Below are positions 31,059-44,083 of a stretch of DNA of 64,000 nucleotides, in pieces (position 1 is the stretch's first letter; each line of letters starts with the position of its first letter). The translations under genes were made by a program, and so were the position numbers. This DNA comes from Phytoseiulus persimilis (lineage: Eukaryota; Arthropoda; Arachnida; Mesostigmata; Phytoseiidae), in NCBI GenBank assembly GCA_037576195.1, contig CM075102.1, positions 4,464,001 to 4,528,000 of the forward strand. Reading direction: 5' to 3'. The notes under the pieces are model-generated. The model made no database searches. It was not told the DNA's origin and saw nothing but the letters and a program-made list of their open reading frames with translations.

Positions 31059-33554
31059 CTCCATACTATAAGCCGGCTGTCATCAGATAATACTGCAATA
31101 CCGGCGTGCCGCGATGGAAAGAAGATTCCCCCGCCTCGATTCCCATCTAAAGATTCTCTATGACGAACGTGGACTCGAGTATTCGGTTTGGCTTCAGAGG
31201 AGTTCGTGGCATGGGATCGACGTGACGGTTGATCAGATAAGTCGAGTCACGCGATTCGGGAGGTTGACTCGATCCCGAGGATTGGACGTTTCGTTGTGTT
31301 TGCGCTGCGGTGCTCGGGACAGACTACACAACGATACTCCCAGTTGTCCCGCAAATAACCCGCCTGGCATTTCTGTGGGGAGGAAATAATTTCAAGGGAA
31401 CTCTGACGCGACCGGAGCTATGGTCGTCGCTCGTGGACAGCGATCCGAACTATCATTCCAGGTTACGAGAGTCGTTTCCCGTTCGACCACGGCATCGATC
31501 CCACAAAAAAAGTCCCCATTTCCCCCCCCCCCCCCCTCTCCTACTGACGAAAGAGTTTTAGCGTGGCCTGCAGCGGAAACTGGCGAGCTGGGAGGAAGCA
31601 GCTCGAGAAAGTTCGGTGGAACCGCCCTCGATCTCGTTCGTTCGAAGTCGCTCTCTGAGCTGCGCGGAGAACTCGCAAAGCAAGGATTCGGTGCGCATGG
31701 AGGAGTTCAGAGGAGTTACATACTTCGAGAGCTCAGAGATCCAGCTCCGATCTGTACGTAGGTCGGGTGTGCGCCAGCAGCCGCGTAAAGTCTATCGGAG
31801 CGTCTCTACCTGGCTGCCTCCTCCTCCTCGGATCGTAGACCTTAAATGGAACGTGACAGAAGTAATTGCAGAGCGGGGAGAGGGCAGGCCGTGTGCAGAT
31901 GGACCAGGTCATGAACTTCTTGGTCCGCTTCGTTGCCCACCGCGAACTCAAAAGCTTGCAAACCACACAGACGAGCAGCGGACCAGGCGTTCAGACACCA
32001 GGCGGGCGGGCGGACGAGCGAGCGAGCAGTCGACCGACCAACAAACTCCGGATGCTTTCCAGACCTCGAAGTGATGAACAACACCACTCGTCCGGAACAG
32101 CAAAGTTTTGCGCCGAATTTCAGAGGTACTCTCGCGGATCTCCGCTCATCGTTTGAGTGACTTCAGCCATCGACCGAGGATCTGCTTCCTCCCGTTTCTT
32201 CTGTGGCTCTGGGCGCGCGATACGAGCGCCCTTCTGTGAGTGGCAACAGTCAGTAGCCTTGATGAACACAGAATTGTTTGTGATTCGGAAGACGACTGCA
32301 AGTGGTGGGCGTGCCCGTTAGGCCTGGCATCCATTATGTGGAATGAGTTACGTTCTTTAACGTGCTCGGCCAATTTGTAGTCTCGCCTCGCTCCGAAACG
32401 GCCGGAACCGCTGCTGTCAGGGCAGACGACCGACGGCTGCGCCAATTCTCCGTCAGCGAGAGTCAGCCAGAGCTCAACGGCCAAGCGCCGAGCGGCTGCC
32501 GCTAACCGCGTCCTCAGTCCCCAGCACCTGAGCGAGTGGCTCCACCATTTGGCTAAAAGACTGATCGCTCGTTAGACGGCGCGACGCGTGCTAATGAGGC
32601 GTTAATGCACCGTCTGGAGCACCAAGAGATGCATCCTCCGATGCTTCCATGCACTTTCGTGGAATTTCCAGAGCGATATGTGCGCAAGCGATGATTCGCC
32701 ATTCTCTGCCAAAAGTGGTCTGGATAATGGAGCTGCCGGAATCTTGGAGCAGCGTGCCTGTTTGGCCGCTCGCCTGGAATGCGATCTGATCAGTGGGAGG
32801 TCGCGGCTGACATCTGCAATCGAGAGCCCTGCTAGTGGAACTCTCGAGTCCATATGGGCCTGGTGTATGCAGATTGATATGTCTGAACGCAAACGAAGAT
32901 GAACGAATGCTGCGAGCAGTTACAGTCGATGAAACGAAACGAGGAATCGCGACTATCGTCCTCCTGGCGAATCAGTCCGACTCGCAGGCTCGAAAAGTTC
33001 AACTAGTTTGCTGTATCGGGTTCTCCTCGCTTATAACGAGCGTCTATACCTCCCGAAAGGATCTCGAGGGGACGCGCGCACTCTTTACCGGCGCGCCCTT
33101 TTCCACTCCGACCGACTCGTCACCTGAACAAAATTCGGAAGGCAGGAGATCCGAGGAGGTCAACTGAGTCATTTTCAATACGCACGAAATCACGGAGCGT
33201 TCACGCCGCGTCGACTGAAAACAGAGGACGCCGGACCGCGTTTCGACTCGTTTTCTCGACTGATTTGGAGGAGTCTCTTGGCCATGAGCCGCATGAGCTC
33301 TCAGCACACTGGTTTCTGCGAGATCAATTCCGTCCTCGAGCTTAATTAAGTCGAGTGTGAGCTCAAGATGCGGGTAACGAATCGATCGCCAGCCGAATGG
33401 AACAATCTGGGGCAATTCTCCGGGACTCGAACGTCTTGATGCGAGACTATTCATGGCAGGACGTGACGAAAGAGCGCAATATTCGATTAGCCACGTACAT
33501 CTGACGCGGGAGAGATTCTCTGCAAGGTCGTTCGTCCGTCTGCCCGTCTTCCAA
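31059..33554. other. Gene-poor stretch with simple repeats
   Basis: Contains a 15-bp poly-C tract at 31522-31536 and GGGC/GAGC tetranucleotide runs near 32008-32030. No recognised gene. Confidence 0.4.
31522..31536. repeat. Poly-C tract (15 bp)
   Basis: Pure C run on the + strand, preceded by an A run and TTT. Confidence 0.95.
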
Positions 33555-33594
33555 CGAGCGAGCGAGCGAGCGAGCCGGCCGGCCGGCCGGTCGG
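33555..33594. repeat. CGAG and CCGG tetranucleotide tract
   Basis: Five CGAG units followed directly by about four CCGG units and GTCGG. The 270-codon minus-strand frame at 33044-33856 runs straight through it and is not credible as a gene. Confidence 0.9.
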
Positions 33595-34105
33595 CTAGAT
33601 AGCGAGCTCGACCAAAAATAGTCGCTGCAGCCTCCTTGTTCGGACGCCATTTGCTTCTTTTTCTGTCGCATGAGCTCCTCTCCCGGAATCCCCAAAAATC
33701 TGCCCGGCTTTCTATTGTAATATTATTACTATTATCATCATCGAGAATAAAAACTCTAATAGATGCGGCTGCCGCCGCGCCTGCAAAAGGACCGCGGGGT
33801 CGACCGCACCCGGCCCGCGATAAGAGCTCTCGAGGGATCCCAGACCCTCGGTCCAACCGACTGACTTGCCGTTGCCTCTTCCTGCCAAGCCACAGATTGC
33901 ATCGCAGAAGTCTTTCCGAATCTTATGCGTCGCAATGATTCTCCCATCCTCGCGAGGTGGTCTTGCCATTTTCGGTGTGTATGTGTGTGTACAACGCGGG
34001 GAAAAACAGATTTCGCCCGGAGCTCGAATACGGCGGATCTCAGGAGAAACCTCCTCCGCGAGGGACGACAATTTTCCAATGGGAACGCAGAGCAATCACC
34101 GGATT

Positions 34106-34153
34106 CGACGGGCAGGCCGGACCTGAACACGACGGGTAGGCCGGACCTGAACC
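34106..34153. repeat. 24-bp unit tandemly duplicated
   Basis: Two adjacent 24-bp copies, each of the form CGACGGGyAGGCCGGACCTG plus four bases, differ at two positions. Both are in frame with one another, because 24 is divisible by three. Confidence 0.9.
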
Positions 34154-37100
34154 CAACGTGGGAAAAAAACATTTTCACCCTGGTGTTGTCGACAGCAGTT
34201 CCTCGCCAGGAGCCCAACGTAGCCAGCGTCCACGCACTATATTTAAGTGGGTAATGGCGTGACCAACTTTTTTTTTCAAGCCTCTCGTTCAATTATTTGA
34301 GCACCGGCTAGCTGAAAGAGTTCCGGGTGCAACGCGAAGGGGCTGATAGAAACCGCTGACTAATTATAGGGGATTCCTTCCCTGAATTTGGTCCAAGGAG
34401 AGTGTCATAATTAGCCGCCAGCCGTTCGCGGGGAGCGAATGTGCTATTTCCTCTCAACAATTTTGAGGAATAGGACCGGGTTGCTTCCTGGGGTCTCAGT
34501 CGTGGGGAATCTTAGAAGAGGAATCGCTCGATAAAAACCTCGGGAGCACCACAGCTGGAGTCATTCCGTATCTGGCTGTTTCCCGATTGCAGATTGTTCC
34601 AAGAGACGGCAGTCCGGAGGGAAAATAGTTCAGGAATTCATCCAGCGCCTCAGGTCCATGAGGAAGGAGAAGGAAACAGTTGATAAGTTTTCTCACGACT
34701 CTATCATGGGGGAAGGGACGAGCTGTTCCAAGCTCTCGCCTTCCGGAAATCGGAAAAACTGAGCAACGCTTGCCCGCCGTTTAAGCGGGTGACACGCACG
34801 CTCGGCAGGCACCTACCCAGGATACCCAGGCCGAAGAGGTACCCATGGGGACCTTTCAAAACACTAAGTCTCGGATCGAAAAACCAAACTTTAGAGTACA
34901 AATATAAAGGTTCGGGTAGGGCATGAGCGCACTCGAAGGATTGCGACGTCATCAAGGAAGTTGGATACCAACTTGCGGTTCAAAACCCGGACGATTCTGA
35001 AACCGACAGCTGCGGGAGCTGCAACCACGAAAGCATCGGAGGAGTATGATAATCAGTTCCAGCAGGTCGGAGATTGGAGCGGGGTCAGCTGTCTCTGCCC
35101 GTGACGTTCCAGCCCTTGGTTCCCGTTCTCGATTCCGAGATGGTTTTCATGATGACCCCATTTTTGCCCACATAGCGCCGGATGAGATCCCTGAGCCAGA
35201 GCTGCCGTGTCCCAAATCGCAGGATGCCGGTTACTTGAATATTTCCAGGGTCAAGCGGCGAGCCGATGAGCTTGAATCATTTGTCGCCCTCCCAGACCGG
35301 GGTTCAGAGGTTTTCATTCTATTGAAGGTAGTCCAGCTCCTCGAGGCCCCGGAGTTGTCGTCTTGCGGGGTCTCAGTATCTAGGAGGGACGGACCGCAGA
35401 CCACGGATTCGCCTCCGACGACGGCGGAAAATAATCGTCAGCCTTCGAATGGGGTCTCAAGCGCGCTTTGGTCGAACTCTTGATGATCAATATGCCCTCG
35501 CCCCGGCCAGCAATCGAATAGAATGATCAACTCATGTAGCTCGCTCGCAGCCGGAGGGATGGTTGGCCGCGTTTGACATAAACTTAGTCCTCGAAATAGA
35601 ACAGTCCGACATCGTAGTGAGTCCCAAGGGCCAGTTTGGCGGATACAGGACAATGTACGAGGTCTTTTATAGCCACAAGACGTCTGGACGCAAGCTTCGT
35701 AGAGAGCAACAACAAGCCTCCTTCGTTGGCCATTCGGAAAGGAACCGCTTCGGAGGCTGAATCCTCGGAGGGGAACCGCATGCAGACGCCGAACAAACGG
35801 GCAGACAACGCAGCAACGCCCTAAAGTTCAGGGGACGGGGAAGCGGAAGCTCGTTGCGGCCGGCGAGGGAGAAAGGACGATGGATAGGCGAGGCTCCAAA
35901 GAGCAAATCCTGGCGTTTTGTTGCCTTGTGACCTCCAAGCTCCTAGCGACGGCGGCGTTTGCCTTGGCACCGGTGGCAAGGAATGTGGTAAATCTCGTGC
36001 CATCAAGTGCATATGCAGGCGGAGCTGCACCTCATCCCGGAGGCACGTGCGCCTTCTTGATGGCCTACTTTCAGAAATGACACATGACGGGATTTCGCGA
36101 TGCCATGCCACCACCATTCTGGATGAGAACGCCATTCGGTACCGCTCGAGAGGGGCGCGGTCGAAGGTCGGCTGCATTCAGCACTCAGGTTAATGACGAA
36201 GCATAATCGAATCAGAGCCGCTTATCTCGGGGCGACGTACGGCCGGGCTGGGAGAACGAGCCGAATTTCCGGTTTTAACCGATCGCGTCGTGCAGTCGCC
36301 GCACGTTTCCCTCCTGACGCTCAGAGATCGCGGCTCGCTCGTTGTTCGAACAGTCCTGGGTGAATGCCATGCGCCGTTCGGTGGCGTGTCTTGCCGCTCT
36401 GTCGAGGAATGATCCGCCCACACGTGAGTGGAGCTAGTCTCCCACCGGCCCATCCGCTCCAACATTCCCTCTACCGAGTTGAGGAACCAATGGGATCTGA
36501 TTGATCACGTCATACTTTGCGTGCATGATCGACGCAGGTCCCGGGAACGTACGGGGAGCGCTCTCTCTCCCGACCAACTGTTCCATCTCAAAGCAGCGGT
36601 TCCCACTGTACATATGTTCGATTGCTCACCGTTCTCCTAATCGGTTACTCCAACATTCGAGCCGGAGCACCCACAAACAAGGGGTCCTGTCGATGGACGA
36701 AACCTCCCTCGGCCAATATTCGAGGAGAATCGGGGTACCGGGTGGAGGAGTCGAGTCCCACTGGAAAAACGGCGGGACGAAGGACGGATCTCCTCGGCAA
36801 GGGACAAGAGCCCTCTCGGGTGCATGGTGACCCGATTGGAGGCGAATTACTTCAGCAATCACGCCGAACGGGGCGGTGTCCCCCGAGGGTCCGGTCCCCC
36901 CGACTCTTCCCCCATAGAGCGCTGGTTTTTGACCCAACTATGACCAGCTCCCTGAATGTCCTGAGCCGCGCAGCATCGATTCCGGCTCGAGCGATTTTCG
37001 TCGACAGTCCAGGTTCCGCTCGATTTCTTGTCGAAGCAGTAACGAGACGACTCGGAAGCTCTCTGGGCGCGCTACTGGGGTTTGCTGTGTACGTACGTGG

Positions 37101-40100
37101 CTTGCGCCTCGGAATGGCTCGGAACGATTAAAGAAATAAGACCTCTTGTGTGGAGGAAACTTGTTCGGTAACTTGCTGCGGCTGGCACGCTGCTTTTAAG
37201 ATCCAGCGTGGTGTCTGAACGTGAAGCATCCAAGTTAGCGGCTGCGTCCCCACTGCCGCGGCTGTTCTTGCAACGGCGAGGCGATCGTAAACTTGCAGAA
37301 GCAGGCAAACTGCATCGACGTGCTTCCTCTCAAAACGGAACCGCTTTACGGCGGAGCTCCTCGGGGGAGCCCGATTCCAGGAGATTCTCCCTACGGAAAG
37401 AACAATGTTTTACTCGTCCGCGGCGGCTCTCAATGCGTAAACTCCCGGATGTGGTGCAGTAAAGCCATCCTTTCGCTATATAGCCCGCGCTCGCCAACCA
37501 AGACCATCGACCGCGAGCCGAATGTTCTCAGGGCGCAAACTACGAAATCATTTGCTCCGATTGCTTGTTGCAGCGCTGCGTTTTCTGTCCCCCGGAAGTG
37601 GACCGACTCGAGTCTCGCATTCTAACCGGGGGGGATTCTCGGTGGGCGAGAACTCCCGTTCGGGCAGAGCTGGACACCCGAGAACGCCCCCCCCCCCCTT
37701 CTCGCGGTTCTCGGCCCCTTGAGCCTGGAAAGGCCTCTCGTTGCAAGCAGTGGAACGCTCCGACGTTCAACATGCATCGCTGTCGGTGGGTTCATTCTTC
37801 TGGCTTACCCAGGACAGGTCGGTCGGCGGCGTGGAGAGGAAGCCGCCCCCAAGCTTTTCTTTAACAGCGCTTACCACCTGTTTCGAGTCCCGCCCATACG
37901 ACGGAATTCTCCTCACACAATGGCTCGGGTCATTATTGGTGATGCATCAGAAGTTTAGAATCGCTCTCCCAGAGAATCGGAACGCTTTCAAGCCCGGTAA
38001 CCCCACGACGAACTTTTAGCCAGTTTTCAGCTCGGTGGTCGTCTCGTGGATACGTTGCATATTCAGTTGAGAATTTGTTGTTCCCAACCTCTCAGGCTGC
38101 GGACGCCGTTGGAGGGCTTTCAACATCCTCTCAAATGACACGTTGCTCGACCTCGGGTTCATCAGTTTGAATGTTTGCATATCATTCGCTGATCTCAGTC
38201 AATCGATAGGATGCAAGTCCGCTCGTTTGACGAAGAAGCGAAAAGATAGCGCGGACTGACCTTCCGTGCTCGAATCATCGAGGACACGAGCCCATCGCGA
38301 TCGGATCGACTTCGGGGTTCAAGATCAGGAGACGAGAGTCGAGGGTGTTGGTTGCGGATTCCGTCCCACGGGATGGAATGGTTAGAAGAGTGTCTGCTCA
38401 TTCGGGTTGTGTATTCTGCTTGTCTCTGTCTTTCAGTATGTACTTGTGTCAGCCATCTGGCCGGCTCGAAGCCAGTGAGTCATGTCATGTCCTAACAGAG
38501 CAGTCCATTTTGTCAAGTGATACCCCCAACAAGAAGAAGATTGCTCATCTGTTTAGTGAGCCAAGTCTCGGTTCCGTTGTAGCTGGCGAACAACACGGCC
38601 AACCAAGCGAGCGGCCAACCGACCGGGCTATAGACTCGGCGACCGGCCGAGTTGCCCAACGAGAGGGAGCCCGACCACGGAAGCATACTCACAGGCTATG
38701 GAAAGACCGGGACGGGGCGAGGGGTATCCGCTCAAAACGCGACATTCCGCTCCGCTGATCACTAAGACCGCAATATTGTGGGGTCTCATGGTAATGCTAT
38801 TAAAAACATATCAAGAGAGGATGAAGCCTTTGATGCGCCTCCAAGCAATGACCATGTCATCTTACGACTCTCTCACTTGCTTGTTTGCTTGGTTTGGCGG
38901 CATCCGCCGTCGACGATGCCAACGTGGGCTGTCGGTGGCCGCATCGCTTCCGATGAAAGTCACGCGGACTCTTCAGAAACTCCACGGAGTTAACATGAGT
39001 TCAAAGGATGCTCACTTACTTCCAACTCGTTTTAAAAGTTGCCGAGGAACGTGAGCTCTCGAGGAAGGTTCGTCGCGGGCCTGCGCAGGTCGACATCAAC
39101 CGACCCGAGTCGGCCAGGGTAGCCGCTGACGGGGCCGTGGTCGCCGGACTCGGGAGGCCATCTCGTCGTCGCGAGAAATGCGCGGGGATCGAGAAGTCGC
39201 GGTGCGCATCGTTACTCACAAGAAAAAACTCGCCCTCGAAGCTCACTCAGTCCTGGGTTGGCAAACTCGACAATTAGGGGTTGGAGGGAACGCGTGGAAG
39301 GACCCTCCCACTTAGACCTAGATCCCTCGGGCTTTCCTTGGCGGTTCTCTTGTGGCAAGTCAGAGAAGAGGCGTTTTGTAGCGTGGCTCTACGTGACATG
39401 AGTAATATTTCAACATGAGAAGCACGCCAGGAGAAGGAGTACATTATTAATTGCCTGTACACCCACCAACCAAGCACTACGCAGAATACGTACACTTGAG
39501 ACGCACTTCTTCCCTCCCTTCTAGATTCCCGAGACGGTTTGCCGGTCTGCGTGTCCCGGTAGTCGGAGTACTTTCTGAGTCGATTCCTCCTTCCACGAGG
39601 GATTCGAGGAGGGGGCTGCGTTCTCTCCTCCTGAGTTGTCTCCTTTTTGAGGACACGTACAATGGAGAGAATCTTTTGTAAATGGTCTCTCCCGAGTGTT
39701 TCTCCATGACACATATCGAGAAAAAACGAGCGTGACTGATTGGCGGGATCGATTGGAACACCACTGATTCAGAAACTCGATTCGGAGCTCCTAAGCGACA
39801 ACTCCAGGGAAGTCGCAAGATGAACCCCCGGCGTGCTCCCGAGAGAATGAACTCCAGGTCCCCCAGCTGAGAATGAAACACCGAAACTCGATATGCAGTC
39901 CAATACTGTGCGGCCGCCATCGGTCGAGTCTGGGTCCGCATCGGGGAATCATGTCGGCTCTGAGCGGGAACGGACGAGATGAGAGCGCCGCCCGAAACAC
40001 TTTGACGAGACTTCCAGTGGAAATTCGCTGCACGCTCTCCCAGGTAGGAAACAACATCTCCAGACTTTCGTGACGAGTTTGGAGAGGATTGGAAGATGTT

Positions 40101-41792
40101 CGAGTTCCGATTCGGACAGCTGTAACAGGTGTTCGTAGTTCCCACTCGAGACTGGATTTCCGCGTTAGGAAATCGCGACGCCCGCTCCGACGCGACTCCA
40201 GCTAGCTTGGTGATAGGTTCGCGATCGAAAACTCCTAGGCTCTGTAATCACAGGGAGGTCGCAGTGGACCATGGATCAGACTCCTGACTAGGATAGGACT
40301 CGCAACCCAAGTTTGAAATCCGAAAAGGAGCTTGACGCAAGAGACAATCGCAGAGCCATCGATGTTCGGCTCCCTGTCTCATTGCATTGGGAACGAGTTC
40401 CAATCTCGATATTCGTTGCAAGCTGTTCCCTAGGAGCGGAATGTTCTGGTGTTATTGAGCTGCTCGCACGCCCATCGTTACTTCGGAACCGCAACGAAAT
40501 ATTTGGATTTCGACGGAAATCCTGAGGATTCCGAGAGCTTAGAGTTATCCGGCGCCCATGGATGGGGAACAGTGCTCGGTTCGGTCGGGGCGGTCTCAAC
40601 TCACGTTTGATCGGACCTCAACGCTCTCACTTTGAGCACGATTGTCGCCAGCTCATGGATGATGCGGCATTTTTCCAGTTTGGTACCACCGACTCACTCT
40701 GACTTCGCAGAACCCGCAACAGAGACGACTTGGACTTCCTTACTGCATCGCAACACGTCGCCTCGGACATTCTAAAGTCGGCGGGGCCCGTTCAGGAACG
40801 AGCCGAGGATTCAGATGCGAGCTTCAAGTGGACGTCCCCTCACGAAGCTTTCAGGATCATGTCGGTTCCGTTATTTTTTGAATGTGTGATCGCTGTACGA
40901 CCAATGACCCCGTGAAGGTCGAGTGCGCGGAAGCACGTCAAGTCACTGCGAGTCCGTCTCTCCTGAGATGGTTTGTGGATACTATTGGCGTTCCGTGAGG
41001 ATACTCGTGAGATCTTTGTGGACACCTCCCTGTGCGACCGCGCTCGAATAGAGTGCCGGATCCTCAGATGCTGGTATCAACCTGGCTCAAGGATCTTCAC
41101 TTTCTATGTTCGTCCCTTCTCATGGGTGTCGCTTGGAGGTTCCCATTGTTTTATGTCCAATGTTGACCGAGACTTCGCCACGGAGGCACGTCAGTCTCAG
41201 GTACAATCACTGGAGCCCCCAGGAGAACTCAAATTGATGTTCATGAGGCTACGCGTGCTAGGCAAACACGCATAAACACGCATTACGCCAGCGGCGGAAG
41301 GACTACAGCTCCTGTACCGTAGTGGTGATGGGCAGGAGAACAAACGGACAGAGCGCGCAGCTGCCGCTGTAACGCGCCTCTCTAGCCATAGAATGTGGAT
41401 GAATAATACCGGGTTTCCCCATTGAACTGGCGGAGTTGTTCGATACCCGATCCATCAGTCCCAAAGGCCTGAGCAGCAAGTAGCACCGTTCTCACCGGCA
41501 TTACAACCAGATGGGGCCGACTTTTTGAGGCTGTTTCCTCGAGTCAACGCAGCTTTCGTCCATGCACCCCCGCCGAAGTTAACAGGCATCCGTTCGCCAG
41601 ACGCTTCGCTCTCGGCCGGATCGTTGTGGTCCCCTGCGGAGATCAGATCAAAGTACGTAGGCTTGGATGCGAGGAAGTCAGTGGGGATTTCGGTGGAGAG
41701 CTGCTGTCTGTGCGTTTGAATTTAATCCAATGTAATGTCGTCGTTTAGCCAGCACCGCATACACTGACTGAGTGAGAATGGCTCTTCTCCCT
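34154..41792. other. Gene-poor stretch
   Basis: Open frames of 100-170 codons occur at 35046-35483 and 36622-37131 on the + strand, with equally long frames opposite. None shows a motif I can name. A 12-bp poly-C tract lies at 37687-37698. The 35.0-36.2 kb part has a somewhat different texture and could be an old retroelement, but I could not confirm any gag or reverse transcriptase motif. Confidence 0.35.
37687..37698. repeat. Poly-C tract (12 bp)
   Basis: Pure C run on the + strand. Confidence 0.9.
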
Positions 41793-41811
41793 CCCCCCCC
41801 CCCCCCCCCCC
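41793..41811. repeat. Poly-C tract (19 bp)
   Basis: Pure C run on the + strand within a pyrimidine-rich stretch. Confidence 0.95.
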
Positions 41812-43615
41812 TCTTTTCCTCTGCCAGGTTGACATTTGGACGCTTTTTCGACCGTCTAATGGCAAGCAAGGCCGACTCAGCAATAAAGACCACTGTTCTC
41901 ATAGTGATGACTCTTTCTGGTCGTAACATTTTTTTGAAACAACTTCCGACCGAGTCGACTTCTCTGTGCTCAGGGTCTGCATTTGTTCGTGAGGTGCCAA
42001 GGAGAAATCAATTCAGGACACTGCGGTCGAACCGGAGTTCGAGCGAGGCTCCGATCGCAGCTTCTTGAACTCGACGAATTTCCAGAAAGATGTGCCCGTG
42101 GGGAACCAGGAAGCCTCGATGACTTGTCTCGACGGCGCAGATGAGGAATTTTCGAGCTCGGGTCGGTTTTGCAGAGCTTGCGACTCAATGTTAATGGGAG
42201 GAGCTTAAGCTCAACTAAGTCGCGGTTTCCGAGCTCGACAATCAGCAAGGCACCAAATAAAGAGTTAACGAGGTAATAACAACCGCTCGGCAGTGAATCG
42301 TGTGTTTAGCGTTGTCGCAACTATTCGTTTACAAATGCTCCTGCTGCCGCCGTCGACGCTATCTCGAAAGATAATTAGGCCTGGCGCACGGTTTTCAATG
42401 TAATCCGCTTATAGCTGTTGCTCCCCCCGTCCATTGGTTGCGCGCATGCTGCAGCTCGACTCGGTTTAGTGTTTGGTCGCTCGCTTTGTTAGATGTAAGC
42501 GCCAGCCGTTCGGTTAGATTCACCGCCTGCCGCCCGCTGCTGCGGCGACCGCTGTACCTCGGTGTATCTACTTGTTGCCGACGTGTGCGTGCTCCTTCAG
42601 CTCCGGGGACATTCGGGCAGCTACTTCGGCGTTCACAGAGAAAACCAAGAAACAGAAGAAGAGTGGCGGGCCGTACAGACGTACGAAAAAAGGAATCACC
42701 TCAGCTGGATTACCGAATTTTTATTGGGAAGGACACCTGGTCTATCTCCGGTTTTCAGGTTCTATCTAACCTTCGCAGCCATATGTCTCACAGGAGAAGC
42801 TTAATGTCATTGATATCGATCTGATTGACATACCGGCGCTACAACCACGTCATCAACAAAGTGGGTCCCTCAATACTATCTGGGATTGACAATCTCCGGA
42901 ATCCTTGCAAATGACCCTGCAGATGGCGAGAGTTCCATGCTTCACTGTTCCGATGTTGCCGGGGCGGGCATGACTTCTTTCAGCCACAAAGTGGCGGCGA
43001 CCATCTCGTGAGCCAGAGCTGGAGGATTCCTCGTCTGTCTGGTCTGATAGGCTTTCATTATTCGTTGCCGGCTGGTGGCTTAGCCGAGCATCGCCTCTCT
43101 TGTTCGATTTTCGCTGGTTTTCTTCACGATTCTGGGGAAGTCGGCATCCCACCATGGTTTTCACTCCTTTTTCCAGCGGATGTGTCAATAACCTAAGTTT
43201 CGAACTCGATCGATACCTTGCCGAAAGGTGGAGCTCATCTCGAGAAGGCTGACCCCTACCTGACAAGCGGACAGTGTGCACGACAGTAGATGCACGCTGG
43301 TTTTGGGTGGGATTTTTAGTTCTTCTGCCGTTGAGAAGCACTTTCATCAGTCATTCCAGACCAACCTCCTCCAACTGGCGAATGCATTTCGAATCATTCA
43401 GAACAAACGATGATTATTTCGAGATGCCATCGTTCAAATCTCTCAATAGAGTGGTCGATTTCGGACTTCGGTCTCGCCGCGCAACATCCCTCTGTGGCTG
43501 TGAATCAACAGCCTCAGCGATCTGACTCACGGGAATCTTTCTCCGCGAGGACCGACAGCAGCGACAATCAGTCATACGGATGATTCATACTCGTGAAGTT
43601 CGCCACGAATTTATT
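41812..43615. other. Gene-poor stretch with promoter-like texture near 42.3-42.7 kb
   Basis: Around 42430-42650 the sequence has a CCATTGG box and a CT-rich, stop-poor, 5' UTR-like texture on the + strand. This is only suggestive, and no coding exon follows that I can define. Confidence 0.25.
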
Positions 43616-44083
43616 TCAGGAGTGGAAAGGATGCCTAATGGTCGGAAATGCTCCTCCAAATCCCGATTTCCAGGTAGGGCTTTCCATTCCACGTTGTTGA
43701 TTAGTATGCTCCCGGGGAACATGAGGTCCAAGCACGCTGCCTGCGATCAGTTCGAACCTGCATCTCCGTTCAACGGGAAAGGCAGATGGTCCGACAAGCA
43801 TTCTGACAGGCGAAAAGTCCTGAGCTGGAATCTTACAGCCCAATGAGCTCTGAATCATAACTTCGTTCTCCATTTTTCCCTCTTCATCATGCATGCTGCC
43901 AGAGAGAGGCTGATGATGAGTAGAATTTTCCCAGCTCACCACGCGGCTCCAATTCGGTACTCGGAATTCTCCGTTCAGCCTGATCGTTTTGAAACGAAAC
44001 TGAGGAAACCCCTGGGAAATTTCAAATGCAATTTCCACGTTCCGAATCTCGAACTTGATTTTTTCCAGAGACTCGACAAGTTT
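43616..44083 (-). CDS. Weak candidate coding exon, unknown product
   Basis: Read on the - strand, about 155 open codons begin KLVESLEKIKFEIRNVEIAF, then EISQGFPQFRFKTIRLNGEF and RVPNW. They are followed by an in-frame donor-like gtgagct after Val. The first third is more protein-like than background, with an alternating beta-strand pattern; the rest could be intron. Open frames also exist on the + strand here. No family is recognised. Confidence 0.22.
   Translation of the reverse strand, partial: KLVESLEKIKFEIRNVEIAFEISQGFPQFRFKTIRLNGEFRVPNWSRVVSWENSTHHQPLSGSMHDEEGKMENEVMIQSSLGCKIPAQDFSPVRMLVGPSAFPVERRCRFELIAGSVLGPHVPREHTNQQRGMESPTWKSGFGGAFPTIRHPFHS

Noticed and set aside
33044-33856. 270-codon - strand open frame
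   Set aside because: It runs through the CGAG/CCGG tetranucleotide repeat, giving Arg/Ala-rich sequence with no motif.
35046-36193. Possible retrotransposon gag region
   Set aside because: No zinc knuckle, protease or reverse transcriptase motif could be found, and frames are broken on both strands.
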